Assembly: GCA_949743895.1 (NCBI GenBank)
Contig: CATJUX010000044.1
Coordinates: 1-64,000, forward strand
DNA from: JANFXS01 sp022791155
Lineage (GTDB): Bacteria > Bacillota > Clostridia > Lachnospirales > Anaerotignaceae
Direction: 5' to 3'
Length of the DNA stretch: 64,000 nucleotides
The notes beneath the pieces were generated by a model. That model saw nothing but the letters and a program-made list of their open reading frames with translations, had not been told where the DNA came from and searched no databases. Positions 1 to 7,979 of this stretch are shown piece by piece; positions within the stretch are counted from its first letter, which is position 1, and each line of letters begins with the position of its first letter. A program made the translations under genes and the position numbers.

Positions 1-45
1 CTACAGAAAATAATTGAGCAACACAATATCAAAATTTTAAATCTA

Positions 46-120
46 CAAGCAGTGCATGACCGAAAATTGCAGCGAAATGGCAACGACTTGTCATGAAGCT
101 GAAAAGTTTTGGGTCATATA
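46..120. repeat. 75-bp direct repeat, copy 1
   Basis: This block matches 194-268 with a single substitution (A at 59, G at 207) at an offset of 148 bases. The flanking bases do not match, so the repeat edges are sharp. The offset is not a multiple of three and the substitution puts a TGA in the equivalent reading frame of this copy, so conservation as protein is unlikely. It may be a dispersed repeat belonging to this genome. Confidence 0.9.
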
Positions 121-198
121 GGGCGACAGCCCAAAGCGAGGAAATGCGGAAGCATTTTTGAGCTTGCACTGCGGGAACAGGCGAATATGTTGGCAAGC
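121..198 (+). other. Cluster of small hairpins between the two repeat copies
   Basis: Three local inverted repeats lie in a row. GGGC-GACA-GCCC is at 121-132, AAATGC-GGAA-GCATTT at 142-157 (a GNRA-type tetraloop), and GCTTGC (162-167) can pair with GCAAGC (193-198). The last arm overlaps the start of repeat copy 2. The arrangement looks like a structured RNA or a REP-like element. I recognise no known family, and it could simply be part of a mobile repeat. Confidence 0.4.
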
Positions 199-268
199 AG
201 TGCATGGCCGAAAATTGCAGCGAAATGGCAACGACTTGTCATGAAGCTGAAAAGTTTTGGGTCATATA
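194..268. repeat. 75-bp direct repeat, copy 2
   Basis: Second copy of the 46-120 block, 74 of 75 identical. It ends about 37 bases before the start codon of the lipoprotein gene at 306, so it may lie in that gene's promoter or leader. A small open frame (109-303) runs through it but has no convincing ribosome site and is not called. Confidence 0.9.
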
Positions 269-305
269 AGGCTGCGGAAACAAATTGTTATTCGGGAGGT
301 TAATT

Positions 306-725
306 ATGAAGATAAACAAGACAATTTTATTTGGTACAGCCATAATGGGCACGGCGCTTTTATCAGGTTGTGGCAACACATCTGCTAACCTTGGAAGAAT
401 AATGTATGGTGAAGATTTTGACACAAACGGATATTATCGCGACCGCAACGGCAATGTTTATGGCTATGACAATGGCTATGGCTATGACTATGACACAGGA
501 TATTCAGGCATTTGGAACGATGGTATATACCACAAAAATGATGAATATTATGGAGAAATAGACGGCTATGGCTATGGTGTTGGCGGTTACGGCAATGGAA
601 ATGGAGTTTACAATGACGGGAACAAAAACAACACAGGCTATAACGGAGGCGTGAGCGGCACACTCTATGGCGATGACTCAGGCTTCAGCACTTACAGAAC
701 AGATTTTGCTTCTGCTGACCTTTGA
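306..725 (+). CDS. Gly/Tyr/Asn/Asp-rich lipoprotein of unknown function
   Basis: Predicted lipoprotein of 139 residues. ATG 306 is chosen because GGGAGG lies just upstream and because it begins a clean signal peptide: Lys-rich start, hydrophobic stretch, then lipobox LLSGC with the lipidated Cys at about residue 22. The mature part is low-complexity, with repeated YGYDN, GYGYG and NGNG runs and no recognisable enzyme domain. It would be tethered outside the membrane, perhaps as an adhesive, wall or spore-surface protein, but that is inference. It stands alone behind the direct repeats and ahead of a hairpin, so it is probably a single-gene transcript. Confidence 0.75.
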   Translation: MKINKTILFGTAIMGTALLSGCGNTSANLGRIMYGEDFDTNGYYRDRNGNVYGYDNGYGYDYDTGYSGIWNDGIYHKNDEYYGEIDGYGYGVGGYGNGNGVYNDGNKNNTGYNGGVSGTLYGDDSGFSTYRTDFASADL

Positions 726-1070
726 TTTTGAAAAGAACTTTTGAAAACTTTGTTTTAATTCCATTTTAAGATGACTGAATTTCACAGAAAATTCGCAATG
801 TCTTAATATGTTTGAAAATTGCCCGGCATTTCGGTTTATAGCTGATTTGCCGGGCTTTCATGAGTTTATGAATATTAAAGAAAGTTAATGTCAAAATTAT
901 ATTTGAGATGATAAGCGGTTCATGGTTTCGGCTTTTTCTGCCAACATTTTTTTAACAATTCATTATTTTTATTGCTACAAAAGGTTTTATCTGTTAAACT
1001 GTATATTGGTGTAATGAGCTTTAATGCAGAAATAAATGTTTCGGAAAAATTATTTGAGGTGAACTTTATA
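726..1070. other. Intergenic region before secA
   Basis: A 345-base gap holding the hairpin at 820-857 and AT-rich sequence that should contain the secA promoter. I could not fix a convincing -35/-10 pair. The open frame extends upstream of the chosen secA start (from 972), but that part does not look like SecA. Confidence 0.5.
820..857 (+). terminator. Hairpin, probable terminator of the lipoprotein gene
   Basis: GCCCGGCA (821-828) pairs with TGCCGGGC (848-855) and is followed by a short T run. The T tract is weak, so termination may be partial. Confidence 0.6.
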
Positions 1071-3638
1071 ATGGGTTTTTTGGAAAAAATATTTGGCAAC
1101 TACAGCGAAAAGGAAATTAAAAAAATCAAGCCGATAGTTGCAAAAATTGAGGCGCTTGGCAGCGAGTTTGAATCTCTTGACGATGAAGCGCTTAGAGGAA
1201 AGACTGACGAATTCAAAACAAGATATAAAAACGGTGAATCTTTGGACAGCATTATGCCTGAAGCGTTTGCAGCAGTGAGAGAAGCAGCCAAAAGAGTTGT
1301 TGGAATGCGCCATTTTGAAGTTCAGCTTATAGGCGGTATAGTGCTTCATCAGGGGCGCATTGCTGAAATGAAAACAGGCGAAGGAAAAACGCTTGTGGGA
1401 ACACTTCCGGCATATTTGAACGCGATTGCGGGAGAGGGCGTTCACATTGTAACTGTGAACGATTATCTTGCAAGCCGTGACTCACAGTGGATGGGACAGA
1501 TTTTTGAATTTTTGGGCCTGACTGTTGGCGTTGTTCTCAACAGCATGTCAAGCGCGGAAAGACGCCAGGCATACAACTGTGACATAACATATGCCACAAA
1601 CAATGAATTGGGTTTTGATTATCTAAGAGACAACATGGTTGTAAGAAAAGAAGACATGGTTCAAAGAGGACTCAACTATGCCATAATTGACGAGGTTGAC
1701 TCTGTGCTTATTGACGAAGCAAGAACGCCGCTCATCATTTCTGGAAGCGGAAGCAAAAGCACACAGCTTTATGAAGTTGCAGATGTTTTTGCAAAGGGGC
1801 TCACAAAGGGCAGACTCGTGAACGAGGAAGAAGCGCTCAACCCACTTATGAGAGAGGAGCTTGTTGAGGAGGGCGACTTTGTTGTTGACGAAAAAGCTAA
1901 AAGTGTAACGCTCACACAGCAGGGCGTTGACAAAGCTGAAAAATTCTTTAAGATTGAAAACCTGACCGATCCTGACAACATGGAACTTCTCCACCACATA
2001 AACAATGCCCTCAAAGCCAACTACAACATGTTTAAGGATCAAAACTATGTTGTTCAAGATGACGAAGTTATGATTGTTGACGAGTTTACAGGCCGTATTA
2101 TGCCTGGAAGAAGATATTCCGATGGTCTTCATCAGGCGATAGAGGCCAAAGAGCATGTCAATGTTAAAAAAGAAAGCAAAACAATGGCAACCATCACATT
2201 TCAGAATTTCTTCAACAAATATACAAAAAAATCTGGCATGACAGGAACGGCACAGACAGAGGAAAATGAATTCAGAAATATATATAACATGGATGTTGTT
2301 GTCATTCCGACAAACCTTCCGGTTATACGTGAAGACAAGAACGACATTGTATATAGAAGCGAGGCGGCAAAGTTCCGCGCAGTTGTAAACGAGATTGAAA
2401 AGGCCCACGAAAAAGGCCAGCCTGTGCTTGTTGGAACAATCACAATTGAGAAAAGTGAAATGCTTAGCAAAATGCTGAAAAAGCGCGGTGTGCCGCATCA
2501 GGTGCTTAACGCAAAATATCACGAGAAAGAGGCCGAAATTGTGGCGCTTGCTGGGCAGAAAGATGCTGTCACAATTGCCACAAACATGGCCGGCCGTGGA
2601 ACTGACATAAAGTTGGGCGAAGGCGTGAAAGAACTGGGCGGTCTTAAAATCATAGGAACTGAGCGCCATGAATCACGCCGCATTGACAACCAGCTGCGCG
2701 GGCGTTCAGGCCGTCAAGGGGATCCAGGCGAGTCAAGATTTTTTATATCGCTTGAAGATGACCTCATGAGGCTTTTTGGCTCTGAAAAGACAATGAAAAT
2801 TGTTGACGCGCTTGGCCTTGAAGAAGATGATCCAATTGAACATGGCATGTTGGGAAAAGCGATTGAGAATGCCCAGAAAAAGGTTGAGGGCAACAACTTC
2901 TCCGCGCGCAAGCATTTGCTTGACTATGACGAAGTGATGAATGAACAAAGGGAAATTATATATGGCGAGCGCCGGAGAGTTCTTTTTGGCGAAAATTTGC
3001 GTGACAGCATAATGGGCATGATTGATGCCGTTGTGAACAAGGCCGTCAATATATGCGTGGGTGAAAATGAGGAGCCTTCAAAATGGGATATGGCCTCGTT
3101 CAACGAATATCTCAACCCAATAATACCAATGGGAAACATCACTTTGAGAAAAGACGGCGAAAGTGTGACAAAAGAAAAGTTCACTGAAGACATTCTCACA
3201 ATAGCCAAAAAAATGTATCAGGCAAAAGAAAAAGAAATCGGCAGTGAAGAGCGCATGAGAGAAATTGAAAGAGTTATAATGCTTAGGGTTATTGACTCAA
3301 AATGGATGGATCATATCGACGACATGGATCGCATGCGTCAGGGAATTGGCCTTCAGGCGTATGGCCAAAGAGATCCGCTCATTGAATATAAATATGTGAG
3401 CTATGACATGTTTGAAGAACTCAGCTTTAACATACAACAGGAAACAGTGCGTGGACTTTATCATGTCAGAGTTGTTTCTGAACCAAAGAGAGAAGATATA
3501 GCGCCAAAACAAATGTTCACAAACAAGGATGACACTCTGACAAACAAGCCAAAGGTCAGAAAAGATGAAAAAGTTGGGCGCAATGATCCATGTCCATGCG
3601 GAAGCGGCAAAAAGTATAAACAGTGCTGTGGGAGATGA
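1071..3638 (+). CDS. secA: Protein translocase ATPase SecA
   Basis: The motor ATPase of the Sec pathway, which drives unfolded preproteins through SecYEG at the inner face of the membrane. The product is 855 residues. ATG 1071 follows a GAGGTGA ribosome site and begins MGFLEKIFG, typical for the family. Walker A GEGKT is at residues 103-107 in the MKTGEGKTL motif. The DEVDS Walker B box, the preprotein cross-linking region and the helicase-like second nucleotide domain (TNMAGRGTDI, then QLRGRSGRQGD) follow in order. The C-terminus carries the zinc-binding SEC-C tail (CPCGSGKKYKQCC), which binds SecB or ribosomes in other bacteria. Full length. prfB lies 160 bases downstream, as in many Firmicutes. 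Confidence 0.98.
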   Translation: MGFLEKIFGNYSEKEIKKIKPIVAKIEALGSEFESLDDEALRGKTDEFKTRYKNGESLDSIMPEAFAAVREAAKRVVGMRHFEVQLIGGIVLHQGRIAEMKTGEGKTLVGTLPAYLNAIAGEGVHIVTVNDYLASRDSQWMGQIFEFLGLTVGVVLNSMSSAERRQAYNCDITYATNNELGFDYLRDNMVVRKEDMVQRGLNYAIIDEVDSVLIDEARTPLIISGSGSKSTQLYEVADVFAKGLTKGRLVNEEEALNPLMREELVEEGDFVVDEKAKSVTLTQQGVDKAEKFFKIENLTDPDNMELLHHINNALKANYNMFKDQNYVVQDDEVMIVDEFTGRIMPGRRYSDGLHQAIEAKEHVNVKKESKTMATITFQNFFNKYTKKSGMTGTAQTEENEFRNIYNMDVVVIPTNLPVIREDKNDIVYRSEAAKFRAVVNEIEKAHEKGQPVLVGTITIEKSEMLSKMLKKRGVPHQVLNAKYHEKEAEIVALAGQKDAVTIATNMAGRGTDIKLGEGVKELGGLKIIGTERHESRRIDNQLRGRSGRQGDPGESRFFISLEDDLMRLFGSEKTMKIVDALGLEEDDPIEHGMLGKAIENAQKKVEGNNFSARKHLLDYDEVMNEQREIIYGERRRVLFGENLRDSIMGMIDAVVNKAVNICVGENEEPSKWDMASFNEYLNPIIPMGNITLRKDGESVTKEKFTEDILTIAKKMYQAKEKEIGSEERMREIERVIMLRVIDSKWMDHIDDMDRMRQGIGLQAYGQRDPLIEYKYVSYDMFEELSFNIQQETVRGLYHVRVVSEPKREDIAPKQMFTNKDDTLTNKPKVRKDEKVGRNDPCPCGSGKKYKQCCGR

Positions 3639-3665
3639 AAATGGCATTGTGATTGGGTTGAATTG

Positions 3666-3757
3666 AAAAGCGGCTGGAAAAACTTGGCTTATATTAAATG
3701 AGATGATTGTTGACAAGTGTCATCAAAATTTCATCATTTTAGCTGCATGCCGCTTTT
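3666..3757 (+). other. Long-range inverted repeat between secA and prfB
   Basis: AAAAGCGGC (3666-3674) is perfectly complementary to GCCGCTTTT (3749-3757), with a 74-base loop that itself contains ATCA/TGAT repeats. The downstream arm ends in four T. It could be an imperfect secA terminator or a structured prfB leader. Confidence 0.45.
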
Positions 3758-3798
3758 AATAATTTATAAAAAATAAAATAAAAAAGGATGTGTTAAAA

Positions 3799-4903
3799 AT
3801 GTTTGAACTGGAACAAATCGGCGTTGAACTTTCGCCATACAACGAAAAATTAGAGGAAATGGGGGCTTCACTTTGACGTCGCTAATTCCCGGGAAAAAAT
3901 AAACGAACTGGAAAGCATAGCAGGCGATCCAGATTTTTGGAACGACATGGAAAAAGCGAAAAAAATACTTCAGCAAACAGCAGCGCTTAAAGGCAAAGTC
4001 AATGGCTATGATTCCCTTGTGAGCAAATATGAAGACATATACACTTTAATTGAAATGGGCAAGGAGGAGGAAGACCCCGAACTTTTGGAAGAAGCAAAAA
4101 TGCTTAGAACCGAGTTTGAAAAGGACTTTGACTCTCTTAAAATATCCACGCTTCTTGACGGTGAATATGACAAGGAAAATGCCATTATAACACTTCATGC
4201 GGGAGCAGGAGGAACAGAAGCCTGTGACTGGGTGAGCATGCTTATGCGAATGTACATGAGATGGGCTGAAAAACGCGGTTTTGAAGTTGAAACTTTGGAC
4301 TATCTTGCTGGAGATGAGGCAGGAGTCAAAAGCGTGACAATACAGATAAACGGCGAAAATGCATATGGATATATGAAAAGTGAAAAAGGAGTTCACAGGC
4401 TTGTGAGAGTTTCGCCGTTCGACTCGTCAGGAAGACGCCATACATCTTTTGCAAGCTGTGATGTCATGCCTGAGATAAATGACGACATTGACATTGTTGT
4501 TGACCCTGATGACATAAGAGTTGACACATACCGCGCCAGTGGCGCCGGCGGACAGCACGTGAACAAGACGTCATCCGCAATCCGCATAACTCACATGCCA
4601 ACAGGAATTGTGGTTCAGTGCCAAAATGAGCGCAGCCAGCACAGCAACAAGGACAGAGCCATGAAAATGCTTAAAAGCAAGCTCCTTGAACTGAAAATTG
4701 AGGAACAAATGCAGAAGTTGGCCGAGATACGTGGCGACATAAAAGAAATTGGCTGGGGCAGCCAGATTAGAAGCTATGTGTTCATGCCATACACAATGGT
4801 TAAGGATCACCGCACAAGTGAGGAAACCGGGAACATAAACGCCGTTATGGATGGCAGCATTGACAGTTTTATAAATGCCTATTTAGGTTGGATACACAGC
4901 TGA
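3799..4903 (+). CDS. prfB: Peptide chain release factor 2, made by programmed +1 frameshift
   Basis: RF2 recognises UGA and UAA stop codons and triggers release of the finished protein. ATG 3799 follows AAGGATG. Codon 25 is CTT and codon 26 is an in-frame TGA at 3874-3876. Reading shifts +1 at CTTTGAC and continues from 3875, giving 367 residues. A GGGGG Shine-Dalgarno-like run sits just before the slip site, as in the classic RF2 autoregulatory signal. The SPF anticodon-like tripeptide (VRVSPFDSSG) and GGQ at about residues 250-252 are intact. The interruption is therefore regulation, not decay: low RF2 lets the shift occur. The next gene starts 12 bases after the stop. Confidence 0.97.
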
Positions 4904-4915
4904 CGAGGTAGCTTG

Positions 4916-5917
4916 ATGAAAGAAATTAAAATTTTGAGCGGTGATGCCAATCAGCGCATTGACAAGTTTTTGTTTAAGTATTTTAATGCAGCGCCAAAAT
5001 CGTTTGTATATAAAATGCTCAGAAAAAAGCGCATTAAGCGCAACGGCAAAAAAGCTGACGGAAATGAAATGCTTGCATGTGGTGACACATTGCAGATGTA
5101 TCTTTCGGAGGACACAATTGATTCTTTTATAGAAGAAAAAACTGTGAACAAGGCTGAAAGACATTTTGGAATTATATATGAAGACGAAAACATCATTGTT
5201 GTTTTGAAACCGGCAGGGCTTCTTGTTCATCCTGACAGGGCCGGGGACAGAAATTCACTCACGGATCAGATTCTTTATTATTTGAACCAAAAGGGACAAT
5301 ATGATCCATCAAAAAGCAATGGCTTCACTCCTGCCGTTTGCAACCGCCTCGACAGAAACACAGGCGGCATTGTGATTGCGGGAAAAACCCTTGCCGCTGT
5401 TGCTGAAGTGAACAGAATGATTGCCAGAAGGGAAATTAAAAAACTGTATTTGACAATGGTTAAGGGCGAATTTGCTAAGGAACGTGAACTTTTCGGCTAT
5501 CACATCAAAGATGAACTCTCAAACAAAGTTAAAATATTAAAAAAAGAAATGCCAGGAGCAAAAAAGGTATATACAAAGGTCAGGCCGCTGTGCATCAAAA
5601 ATAATTTTTCACTGCTTGAGATAGACTTGATCACGGGCAAAAGCCATCAGATACGTGCACACTTAAAGTCTATGGGACACTGTGTTGTTGGCGACAGAAA
5701 GTATGGCGATGAAAGAGTGAACAGAATCTTCAAAGAAAAATATGGTCTTGACAGCCAGTTCCTTTTTGCGCATACAATTGTTTTTGGCAAAAACAACGGT
5801 ATACTTGAATATTTATCCGACAAGAAATTTACGGCATCATTGCCCGCGGTTTTTGAAGCCATAAAAAAAGACTGTTTTGGCAACTGTGCTGAAAATTATG
5901 ACAAGGAGGAGATTTGA
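4916..5917 (+). CDS. RluA-family pseudouridine synthase
   Basis: Converts specific uridines of rRNA (or tRNA) to pseudouridine. The product is 333 residues. ATG 4916 follows GAGGTA. An S4 RNA-binding domain occupies roughly residues 12-75 (QRIDKFLFKYF, then KRIKRNGKK). The catalytic domain follows with the RLD motif as NRLDRNTGG, the nucleophile being Asp 146. The arrangement fits RluC/RluD-type large-subunit rRNA enzymes, but the exact target uridines cannot be read from sequence. The motif has Asn in place of the usual His before RLD. Its stop overlaps the next start (TGATG), so the two genes are probably translationally coupled. Confidence 0.9.
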   Translation: MKEIKILSGDANQRIDKFLFKYFNAAPKSFVYKMLRKKRIKRNGKKADGNEMLACGDTLQMYLSEDTIDSFIEEKTVNKAERHFGIIYEDENIIVVLKPAGLLVHPDRAGDRNSLTDQILYYLNQKGQYDPSKSNGFTPAVCNRLDRNTGGIVIAGKTLAAVAEVNRMIARREIKKLYLTMVKGEFAKERELFGYHIKDELSNKVKILKKEMPGAKKVYTKVRPLCIKNNFSLLEIDLITGKSHQIRAHLKSMGHCVVGDRKYGDERVNRIFKEKYGLDSQFLFAHTIVFGKNNGILEYLSDKKFTASLPAVFEAIKKDCFGNCAENYDKEEI

Positions 5918-6660
5918 TGAAAGCTATCATATTGGCGGCAGGATATGCAACAAGGCTTTATCCGCTGACCATAAACACACCAAAAGCGTTGTTGCCAATA
6001 AACGGAAAACCGATAATCAACTATATAATCGAACAGATTGAAACATTGGATGACATTGATGAAATTGTTGTTGTCAGCAACCACAAATTTGCTCCAAATG
6101 TTGAAAAATGGGCGCTTGAGTCAAATTTTTCAAAGCCCGTTTGTGTTCTTGACGACAACACTGTCAGTGAAGAAACAAGGCTTGGCGCCATAGGCGACAT
6201 ACGTTTTGCCATCAACAAAAAAAACATCAACAGTGACATTGTCATCATTGCTGGAGACAATCTTTTCACATTCAGCCTCAAAAAATATTATGAATTTTTT
6301 GTGGAAAAGCAGACAGACTGTGTTTGCGTGAAACCTTTTGACGATGTTGAGCTTTTGAAGCAATATGGAGTTGCGGAGGTTGACAAAAACGGCCGGTTGA
6401 TTGATGTTGAGGAAAAACCAGAAAATCCCAAAAGCAATTTTGCCGTGTTTGCAACATATATGTATAAAAAAGACACTATACCGCTTTTTGATGAATATAT
6501 CAACAGCGGCGGCAACCCTGATGCTCCTGGATATTTTGTTGAATGGCTTTGCAAAAGGAAAGAAATTCATGCGTTTATGTTTGAGGAAGAATGCTATGAT
6601 ATAGGAACGCCAAAGAGTCTTCAAATGGTTTCTGAAATATTTGCGGACAAGCAAATTTGA
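5917..6660 (+). CDS. Sugar-phosphate nucleotidyltransferase
   Basis: Transfers an NMP from an NTP to a sugar phosphate, making an activated sugar for wall, capsule or glycan synthesis. The product is 247 residues. ATG 5917 overlaps the upstream TGA by one base and has AAGGAGGAG before it. The N-terminal signature LAAGYATRLYPLT with the following PKALLPI is the NTP and Mg2+ site of RfbA/GlmU-like enzymes, with Tyr-Ala in place of the more usual Gly-Thr. A later VEEKPENPKS segment fits the sugar pocket. The C-terminal hexapeptide-repeat domain of GlmU is absent, so this resembles small single-domain transferases. The sugar is not identifiable. Confidence 0.85.
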   Translation: MKAIILAAGYATRLYPLTINTPKALLPINGKPIINYIIEQIETLDDIDEIVVVSNHKFAPNVEKWALESNFSKPVCVLDDNTVSEETRLGAIGDIRFAINKKNINSDIVIIAGDNLFTFSLKKYYEFFVEKQTDCVCVKPFDDVELLKQYGVAEVDKNGRLIDVEEKPENPKSNFAVFATYMYKKDTIPLFDEYINSGGNPDAPGYFVEWLCKRKEIHAFMFEEECYDIGTPKSLQMVSEIFADKQI

Positions 6661-6695
6661 AACACTATTTGATGTGCGACAAAGGAGGACATGCA

Positions 6696-7559
6696 GTGAG
6701 AAAAATTGGTTTTATAGGCATTGGGGTTATGGGTGAATCAATGGCACGGAACATCATGAAAAAGGGTTTTGATGTGTCTGTTTACACAAGAACAAAATCA
6801 AAGGCCGACAAAATTGTTTCGGAGGGCGCGAAATGGTGCGACTCTGTCAAAGAATGTTCTGCTGACGCCGATGCGATTATCACAATTGTGGGCTATCCAA
6901 AAGACGTTGAAGAAGTGTATTTGGGCGAAAATGGAATAATAAGCAGTGCCAAAAAAGGCGCTTATGTGATTGATATGACAACAACAAGCCCCAGACTTTC
7001 GGAAAAAATATTCAAAGTGGCGGCAGAAAGTGGAATAAAGGCGCTTGACGCGCCTGTGAGCGGCGGCGATGTTGGCGCCAAGAATGGAACCCTGGCAATC
7101 ATGGTTGGAGGGCTCAAAGAAGATTTTGATGCATGTCTTCCCCTTTTTGAGGCAATGGGAACAAACATAAAATATGAAGGCCCGGCCGGAAGCGGACAGC
7201 ATGTGAAAATGGCAAACCAGATTGCCATAGCAGGGGCAGTTTGCGGCGTTGCAGAAGCAATTGGTTATGCATCGGCCATGGGTGTTGACATAGACACAAT
7301 GCTGAACACAATTTCAAGCGGTGCGGCCGGAAGCTGGCAGCTTTCAAACAACGGCCCCAAAATGTCCAGTGGCGATTATGCGCCGGGATTTTTTATAAAA
7401 CATTTTATAAAAGATATGAAAATTGCATGTGATGAAGCTGAAGACAAAGGCATTGAACTTAGTGTTCTTAAAGATGTGTGCTCGAAATATATTTCTTTAG
7501 AAGAAAAAGGAATGGGCAATCTTGGAACTCAGGCAATAATTGAATATTACAAAAAATAA
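6696..7559 (+). CDS. Beta-hydroxyacid dehydrogenase (3-hydroxyisobutyrate dehydrogenase / tartronate semialdehyde reductase family)
   Basis: An NAD(P)-dependent oxidoreductase acting on small beta-hydroxy acids. The product is 287 residues. The GTG at 6696 is chosen because AAAGGAGGA sits just upstream, whereas the in-frame ATG at 6657 would precede it. The Rossmann motif GFIGIGVMG opens the protein. The substrate motif DAPVSGGDVGAKNG and the catalytic Lys 171 in GQHVKMANQ are present, as is the C-terminal helical dimerisation domain. The substrate cannot be decided from these motifs, and succinic semialdehyde or glyoxylate reduction are alternatives. It follows the nucleotidyltransferase by 35 bases and is probably the last gene of the prfB cluster. 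Confidence 0.88.
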   Translation: MRKIGFIGIGVMGESMARNIMKKGFDVSVYTRTKSKADKIVSEGAKWCDSVKECSADADAIITIVGYPKDVEEVYLGENGIISSAKKGAYVIDMTTTSPRLSEKIFKVAAESGIKALDAPVSGGDVGAKNGTLAIMVGGLKEDFDACLPLFEAMGTNIKYEGPAGSGQHVKMANQIAIAGAVCGVAEAIGYASAMGVDIDTMLNTISSGAAGSWQLSNNGPKMSSGDYAPGFFIKHFIKDMKIACDEAEDKGIELSVLKDVCSKYISLEEKGMGNLGTQAIIEYYKK

Positions 7560-7979
7560 AATTCAACATATTGTGTGAAAATTTGTTTTTTGAATTTTCA
7601 AATCACAGAGAATGGCGGCATAAACTGCAACAGCGTGATACATTGCTGATATGTGACATATATAATTACTGCATATTTCACAACGGCAATTGAATGCAGA
7701 GTTTGTGAAATTTGTCTGACAAAGTGTCAGGCATGCTGAAAAAATCTGTTGTTCAATCGGGAAGCTGACTGTGCAGTTTTTGTTGCGAATTAAAAAATAT
7801 TTTTGACTTATAGATAATGATGTGGCTGTTAATGTGTGAAAACAGCCGCATCATTATTATTTTTTGCATAAATTTGAAAAACGAGGTGCGAATATCCGCA
7901 TGCTGTTTCCAGAATTTTTGCAAATCAATTTGTTTAACAGCACATTCATATTTGTTTTTTGATTAACTTTTTCCAAAAA
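7560..7979. other. Intergenic region between convergent genes
   Basis: A 420-base gap between the dehydrogenase (plus) and the ROK regulator (minus). It contains the strong terminator at 7814-7866 and two smaller inverted repeats: TGAAAATT with AATTTTCA near 7577-7601, and CTGACA with TGTCAG near 7716-7730. I see no credible gene. Confidence 0.6.
7814..7866 (+). terminator. Strong intrinsic terminator
   Basis: A 17-bp stem (7814-7830 with 7841-7857, one G-U pair) with a 10-base loop is followed by a T-rich run. It lies about 255 bases beyond the dehydrogenase stop, so the transcript would carry a long 3' tail unless a shorter RNA starts inside the gap. Confidence 0.85.

Noticed and set aside
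109..303. A 64-codon frame across the direct repeats
   Set aside because: No ribosome site, overlaps the repeat and hairpins, and the equivalent frame of copy 1 has a stop.
1623..2669. A long minus-strand frame inside secA (348 codons)
   Set aside because: It is antisense to an intact, well-conserved secA, is rich in Phe, Cys, His and Asn as expected of a codon shadow, and lacks a start signal.
3799..3947. prfB as a frameshifted pseudogene
   Set aside because: The interruption is exactly the known RF2 programmed frameshift signal and the rest of the gene is intact.
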